Source of the DNA: Utricularia gibba
Taxonomy: Eukaryota > Streptophyta > Magnoliopsida > Lamiales > Lentibulariaceae
Length of the DNA: 64,000 bases
Assembly (NCBI GenBank): GCA_002189035.1
Contig: NEEC01000009.1
Location: forward strand, 124,001 to 188,000
Direction: 5' to 3'
The notes below the pieces were generated by a model. It did no database searches, had not been told where the DNA came from, and saw only the letters and a list, made by a program, of their open reading frames with translations. The position numbers and the translations under genes are program-made. Numbering within the stretch: position 1 is the first letter of the stretch; every line of letters begins with the position of its first letter. Shown piece by piece: positions 57,641 to 64,000 of this stretch.

Positions 57641-58224
57641 TGCAGAATACTAAACTACGCAATTGTCATATTTCATGAACTTTTTGTTATGATCCGTTGT
57701 GATTCAGAAAATACGTTCAACATGAAAATTGTAGATCTCTGAGTTTACTTACTATAGAATTTTAAAACACGCAATTTGGATACATCAAAAGTTGTGTTTA
57801 ATTTCCTACAAGTTGCCATTTGAGAGCATTGGTTGCAGAATACTAAACTACACGACTGTCATGCTTCGAAAACTTTTTGTTATGATCCGTTGTGATTCAA
57901 AAACTATATTCAACATAAAAAATTGTAGCTCTCGGAGTGCAGTTTCAATAGAGTTTTAAAACACTCAATTTGCATAACTACATCAAAAGTTGTGTTTAAT
58001 TTCCTATAAGCTACCATTTGACATTATTGGCTGTAGAATACTGAACTACACGACTGTCATGCTTCGTAAAATTTCTGTTATGATCCGTTGTGATTCAGAA
58101 ACTATATTCAACGTAATAATTGTAGGTGTCTTAGTGTAGTTTTTATAGAATTTTAAAACACTCAATTTGGATGACTACATAAAAAATTATGTTTAATTTC
58201 CTATAAGTTGCCCTTTGAGAACAT
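57641..58224. repeat. Three tandem repeats of about 195 bp
   Basis: The copies run about 57641-57833, 57834-58031 and 58032-58224, each starting TGCAGAATACTAAACTAC (or variant), containing GTTATGATCCGTTGTGATTC, and ending in a GCCATTTGAGA-like stretch. Identity by eye is about 80%. They lie between the two Harbinger genes. Confidence 0.8.
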
Positions 58225-58429
58225 GACAAAATCATAAGGTGATTACAATATTTCATGGTTTCACACGTATAATGTGCAGCATTCCTCTGATCCAATGATC
58301 AAAATGTTCAACACAATAACGCATAAAAAATTCTATAAATGTAAAGTTACAAAATTCTACATAAGACAACAAGTTCATGGCTTAAAACAATATTAGGGAT
58401 TCAACATTTGGAACTAAGCATTCAACCAT

Positions 58430-59903
58430 TCTTCATATATTGTAGTAGAAGATCATCACGTAAAGCATTCCAAGCAGGGGTAAATTCAACCGTATCAATG
58501 TAATCTTCACCTTTTTCATTCACCTCTTGATAATCTTTCAGGACTTCGGCCTATATTGGATAGTGCTTCATTTCTCGACGTATGAAATTATGGACTAAGA
58601 CACATGCGATGATCATTCTCGTTTATGTCCGGATGGCATAGAAGGATGGACTCCATAGAATACCCCATCGCTTTTTTATTATCCCCATGCTCTCTCAATT
58701 ACGTTTCTTGCCTTCATATGTCGCATGTTGTAATATTCCTTTTCGTTTTATGGTACTTCCGTTCAAAGCCCCCATTCCTTTAGATAGTAGTGTATACCAT
58801 GATACGGGGTTAGAAACCCCTCACAATTGGTATATCTATAATCACCTAGATAGTAATAGTCTACAAAAAGAATCGTACTTAGATAGCCACTCAAAATATC
58901 ACATTTTTCCAAAAAATTGCTGCTTGTTTTATATAAAAAAAACTGATGGTCATCATGTAGTTTGAAATTTGATCAAGTTAACAAAAAAAAAATAATTTGA
59001 TCACATAAGCATCCATGACAAAAAGGATCAAAACTCACACACATTTAATAAAAAAACAAAGGCAAACATCATGTAAATAGAATCTACAAGGTCATATACA
59101 TCATGCATCAAAAGCAACAACATAAAAAAATGATACAAATTTAGAATCTGGCCATTTTTTAAACAAGTTTTCCAAGCTTATGATCTACCCATTTTTTCAA
59201 AATGAGATGTACTCGAAATAATCACAAAAATAATCACATTACCCGTACGAACACGAAAACCTGGATTCCGAGTAAGTGCATGACGTAGAAAACACTTGTC
59301 CGCAGCCGAACCTTCCCAACCAACAAGTATATATATAAAGTACATTTTCTCATTGCAAGCCTCTAGAAAGTTGGTTGATATTCCACCTTTATAACTTCTA
59401 TAGCATCCTTTTCCAGACTCTTTAACCATAACATCTACAAAAGTTTCATCAAAAGCCTCCAAACAATTTTCAAAATATTTGAAAGGATGTTCGCCAACTA
59501 TGGGTTCTAGTTTCACTAAAAAAATATCATGTAATCTCATAATACACTGAAATACGGAGTTAACATACTTGCTAATTGTCTCAGTAGACCTTTTAAAATC
59601 GAACATAAGAATTCTCATTTTCTTGTGATGACTTAGGACACTAAGGAAAAGGGCTACTTTTTAAGACACTGTAACATATTTCGATTACTTCAATTCACCA
59701 CAAACAGATAATAAAACACATAGATGCTTGAAAATATCTTCATTGATCTTAAGATTTTCAAGAGAAGCAACTTGACGATCACTAAAAAAGTCTATTAAAT
59801 ATGCAATTTGTCTAGGAATCTTTTCTTTCATAGAATAGGTAATTCGGGCTCTAACATTTTGACGCAACTTCCTAATCCAAAACCATAAAAATGCATGCTC
59901 CAT
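58430..59903 (-). pseudogene. PIF/Harbinger DDE transposase, decayed (third copy)
   Basis: Reading on -: the N-terminal part at 59903-59685 (FWIRKLRQNVRARITYSM), the middle at 59618-59178 with RSTETISKYVNSV, AFDETFVDV (catalytic Asp context) and YILVGWEGSAAD; then an intron, and the C-terminal part at ~58905-58430 with CEGFLTPYHG, HMKARNVIERA (catalytic Glu) and RMIIACVLVHNFIRREMKHY. Several stops and a frameshift separate the pieces. Confidence 0.75.
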
Positions 59904-60526
59904 TTGGAAAAAATTATTTGAATAAAAACTTCAACATGAAATTAAGTGAAAACATTTGGACCCATGGATAGTATAATTAATAAAACTCTTGTGAGAAAAA
60001 AAGACTTCCAATTACCGAATTTAGGCACTAACTTGAAAATACTATCGAATTTAGGCAACTAACTTGAAAAATCAATCCAACAATTTTAGCAAATGCTAAT
60101 TTCATTGAACATAAACTTCTAACATAAAAAAGTATGCAAATCCCATACCTGCAAGATATTGGATGAATTCAACCAAATTTTAGAAAAATAAGCAACAAAT
60201 GTAAGAGGAAATAAGGTAGATAGATCGCACGCAACTTTTTCTGAAAAGTCCAGCGAGAATCAACGCTCCAATCGGCCAATTCAAAGATCTAGGTTTTTTG
60301 GACAAAATTGTGAGAAGAATTGATGCTTTATTTTTCAGTTTTTTTTATTAAATTGAAATTATAAAAATAAAGTTAAAATTGTAAATATACTATGAGATAT
60401 TAGAAGGTCCAAAGGTGCAAGTCTCCACACCCAAATCCTATATATGAGATATATTGAATTACTTTATTAAAAAACCATGAGATACGCATCTTTCGTATCA
60501 AACACTGAATATGAAGTCCAATCCCT

Positions 60527-61690
60527 CTAAAATAACTCAAATCCTCCATACGAAACACACTCTCCTCTGTATCCACCTCCATACCCTCCACGATATCCTC
60601 CATATCCGCCCCCATATCCCCCGCCATATCTACCCCCATTCCCACCACCATATTGATCGGTAACCTCATGGTTCTTTGATAAATGAAAAATTCACACATA
60701 TTGTAAATATGAAAATTCATGTATCAAATAAAATTATAAACTTAATTCACATCCATCTATATAACAAATATGTATATAGTAGACTGGGGTTGAAAACATA
60801 GAGCTTGGTGCTTGCTATTTGAAGGTTAATATATGCTATTTTTGTCACGATTGGAAATTTTAGTTTAAGTTATGACTAAAAGTTTCACAACAATATGCAA
60901 AAAAACAGTAAACAGGTAAAAACAATTCCTTATCTAAAATTAATCAAGGTGATGCCATGGGATTTTTTGGGATTGCATGCTTATCACTATAATAACCTCA
61001 TATAAACTACAAATCATACATATAACAAACAAAGGTTTATGTCTACCCACATTCTTATTTTTTCTCGATCTTTGGTCTACTTCCAATTAGGGTTATTAAG
61101 ATAAATATCACTACCTCCCCCTCATGTATCTATCCTAGTTTGTGAAGCAATTATTGTAATTCATGGCTAATAAAGTCAAAAAAAATGATTTGCACAGTAT
61201 CTACCATTTTGTACCAAGGCATCCTTAGTTTTGCATGGTGATAATAGTCATTTTCCTAACTTAAAACTACTAAAAACATATGTGTTATCATTCTCATAAG
61301 GAACATCTTGCCACCTACCGCCCCAATGATCTGTCCCAAATTCAGATTTCTTCTTAATTGCTACTTCATTCCCTTAGATGGGTTGATAAGAATTTTGGAC
61401 ACTATCATTTTAGTGTGTGAAAAAAATAAACACTCTCAGTATAAAATTTTTGATTGGATGTGTGAGAGAGATTGGAAAAATACCTGCTTTTCTTAATGAA
61501 CTTCTATGAGATACATAAATATTACCAAAGCCATAAACATGATCACCACAAAACTAAACTATTGTGAACATTGAATTACCAGGTTTAGAAGGATGGGGAT
61601 CTTGGGCAAGCTCCCTAGCTACAACTTAGGATGACAAGAAAAGAACAAAGGCTAAGAATAAACAGATCTGTTTGGTACAATTTCTATTTC
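60527..61690 (-). pseudogene. Glycine-rich (GGY-repeat) secreted protein gene, broken
   Basis: The distal exon (60672-60527) reads VTDQYGGGNGGRYGGGYGGG and further GGY repeats, then stop. About 0.9 kb upstream on -, 61670-61580 reads like the usual first exon of such genes, LFLAFVLFLSS then VVARELAQDPHPSKPG, a signal peptide and cleavage region, but with an in-frame TAA between them and no ATG at the expected place. The splice phases also disagree. The family is the small cell-wall GRPs with one intron. The Harbinger relic ends close to its 3' end. Confidence 0.55.
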
Positions 61691-61699
61691 AATAAAAAT

Positions 61700-63690
61700 A
61701 TTTATAGAAGTGATTCTCGTACTAAACATGTAATTGTTTCTACTCCAAATGGAATTGAAACAATGAAGTAATTAAATTTTTTTAAAAGCTGAAGTACCCT
61801 TTTCGAAAAAAAATTATAATGCTTCTAGAATCCATTATTTAAAACAGTTTTTTGAAGTTAGACCAAAAACACCGTAATTGTGAAAGGTTTTGGAAGCCAT
61901 AATGGCTGCTTTCTTGTACAAAGAGATCCACTTTGCTTCTGTATTTATAGGAGCATACCTCTAATACATCAACTTCACTGTGAAACACATCTTTGTGGCA
62001 GTTCATATTGCCGTTGGCGTTTGCATCAACCAAAGACTTGGTCATCTTCAATTCCGGGGGAGGGAGGGGGACGTTTAGAAAAATTCTTGAGATTTTATGG
62101 GATTTTCTCTTCTTCTCTGATGATGTTGATGACACAAAAAATCACTTGATTTTAATTGAATTTAAAATTCTAATAAAATAATAATTATTTACAATTAGAG
62201 GTATTGATTATCATAAAAATTAATTCATATTTAAAATATAAAAAATGAAAAATGATTTTCATAAGTAAATAATATATTTATATTTATTTATTAATAAAAT
62301 ATAATTCATTTATATTATATAAATCTGTAAATTATATTTATATTATTACTATTTGTATTAAAAATAATTTAAACTTAATAGTTTAACTGAGTAAAATAAA
62401 AATATTAATTTTTTTTAAAGAATACTGAGTATAATTATAAATTTAAATTTCAAAATCAATTCTAATAAGATACTCCTCATACTTCTAATAAAATTGATTT
62501 TTGATACTGATTCTATAAATACATAAAAACCATCATAATAAATAAATATATTTTCAATAAAAAATTTATTATTTTATTATTTTTTAAAAATATACTTGAA
62601 ATAAATGAAAATGAAAAAAAGATGAGTTTTAAAAACAATAAAAACAATAAAAATAATGACTTTTGTTAAAGTTTCCATCATGCACAAGCTTAACTTTATA
62701 TGTGCATATAAGACTCAAAAACTTATTTGATTGTAGAAATTTTAGAGATACTATTCTAAAGTAATGCTATTTGTTAACCATCATGTTACTATTTCTCATT
62801 TAGCATAGTTATAGAATCAACTATGTCAATAAAATCATTTCACATTTTGTGATAACACATGTCATTCTCACGTCCGATCTTAAATCTTTGTAGCACTCAC
62901 CCTCACAAATAGATTAGGTTGAATATATCTTAACAGCATTGTCCAATTTGACCCCTCTTCTTAGGTGCTTTAGACCACTTTGAGATTTTTCAACATTCCA
63001 TTAGGAGTGTGTGGTATTAAAAATATGTTAGCAAAAACTAAAACATTACGACAAATGAAAATAAAACTCAAATTAAATATTGAATAATATAGTACAATAG
63101 TTATATGCATAGGGACTTGCCCAAATAAAGTTTCACCACATGTTATCAGTGCAAGCATCTATATACATATGTTTGATTCTAACATGAAAATAAACACAAA
63201 ATTAAAATAAAACATAAAAATAGTCAAAGACATATATAATGATTGAAAGATTTAAGTATTTATAAGAGAGAAAATCTAAATACTATATTGGACTTATTTG
63301 ATTAATTTGAATAAGATGTTTTATTTAAATATTATATCTAAATATTTCAATATCATTTTTTCAATCTTTATCTCATTAATGAATATCAAACCAAATTTTC
63401 ATCCTTCAACTTATTCTTGAATTCAAACAAACTCGTAAATTATTGAATTTTGATTTTTCTTTATTTAAAAATTCTAAAAAATCCATAAAATTCAATTTCT
63501 CTATAAAAATATCAAATTAGTATAAAATATATAAAATTAATAAAAAATTAATGACCAATTAGAATATAATGTACTAAAAATAACCTTTATAGTGATGAAA
63601 AAATATATTTTAAAATAATATAACATTAATTATCAATTTCATAAAGAATGAATTTCATAACATTGATTTCCCAAATGTTGTGTAATTTAA
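61700..63690. other. AT-rich spacer, no gene seen
   Basis: 62160-63660 is extremely AT-rich with no coding potential. The short - frame at 61839-62135 has no recognised relative. Confidence 0.45.
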
Positions 63691-63699
63691 AATATTGGT

Positions 63700-64000
63700 T
63701 AGACACTATATATTGATTTTTGGAATATTCCCGGATCCAATCCAACCCCCGATTCTACAAGGCATTAAATCCGTTAGCGTGCAACTCTGCCCCTCTGCGA
63801 TTGATTGGCTAACAGCCGCCACCGTGTCTTCCGTCCAGCCATCCCCTCAGCGGGCCCCACGAGTTGAAAAAATAAATCTCTTATTATGAAAAGTATCTAT
63901 TCTTTATTCATTTCACAAATATCTAATGCTATTCATACGTTTTCAATTAACCAAAGCCTCACGTGATGAATCCATTAAAGGTACATGAAAAACAAAGCAA
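63700..64000. other. GC-richer edge, possible promoter of an outside gene
   Basis: Composition rises at 63730-63860, and a TCACGTGA G-box-like element lies near 63960. This may be the start of another gene region beyond the window, but nothing can be called. Confidence 0.3.

Larger units (their letters stand above)
55974..60505. mobile_element. Third PIF/Harbinger relic
   Basis: A left-end-like GGTGTGTTTGGTTAGAGATA at 55974 (repeated as ATGTGTTTGGTTAG near 56060) is followed by a Myb/SANT-like gene on + (56195-57568), three ~195-bp tandem repeats, and a transposase on - (58430-59903). A possible right end is near 60480-60505 (TATCAAACAC). The ends and target duplication are not proven. The convergent gene order equals that of the second relic. 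Confidence 0.55.

Noticed and set aside
61839-62135. 98-codon frame on -
   Set aside because: No recognised motif, no splice or promoter context, in AT-rich relic DNA.

Overview
The window is nuclear DNA of a flowering plant. The genes have spliced GT-AG (and a few GC-AG) introns. Their families are plant-specific: GDSL lipases, a pTAC3-type plastid nucleoid protein, AMT1, type I MADS, MYB-CC and LOB-domain regulators, and an RRG-type DUF155 protein. The spacers are AT-rich and full of decayed plant transposons. GC-rich coding sequence in some genes (AMT1, LBD, MADS) might hint at a monocot, but I cannot name the species.

Layout. 1-6.3 kb: two tandem GDSL esterase/lipase genes on +. 6.3-11.7 kb: AT-rich spacer and a decayed Ty1/copia relic on +, split by a solo LTR (8678-10084) with a perfect 5-bp target duplication. 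11.9-17.0 kb: a 13-exon pTAC3-like gene. 18.0-19.6 kb: an AMT1 ammonium transporter with one short intron. 20.4-21.6 kb (-): an unrecognised two-exon protein with an internal repeat. 22.9-23.5 kb (+): a type I MADS gene with an apparent frameshift. 24.7-25.3 kb (+): a glycine-rich protein gene broken across frames. 25.6-27.1 kb (-): a heptahelical PAQR protein. 28.3-30.0 kb (+): a PHR-type MYB-CC factor. 31.2-31.8 kb (-): an LBD gene. 32.4-34.9 kb (-): an RRG-like DUF155 protein.

From about 35 kb to the end I see no intact host gene. 35.6-42.4 kb holds a Ty1/copia relic on -, itself split by a 1.4-kb solo LTR and a 1.3-kb insertion flanked by an 8-bp duplication. 43.6-49.2 kb holds an Ulp1-protease-like relic interrupted by a clean PIF/Harbinger derivative (TIRs, TTA duplication). 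Two more Harbinger relics (49.6-52.5 and 56-60.4 kb) each keep a Myb/SANT-like gene and a transposase facing each other; the second also carries three ~195-bp tandem repeats. 60.5-61.7 kb holds a broken glycine-rich protein gene.

The host genes look like an ordinary gene island, with no evident shared pathway. AMT1 (ammonium) and the MYB-CC factor (phosphate response family) are both nutrient-related, but nothing in the sequence links them. Two genes (PAQR, MYB-CC) lack one base at a G or C run, and the MADS and glycine-rich genes are also frame-disrupted. That could be decay, but for the first two it looks more like homopolymer under-calling. Three GC-AG introns are inferred in three different genes, including one that is an optional-looking in-frame 96-nt segment.
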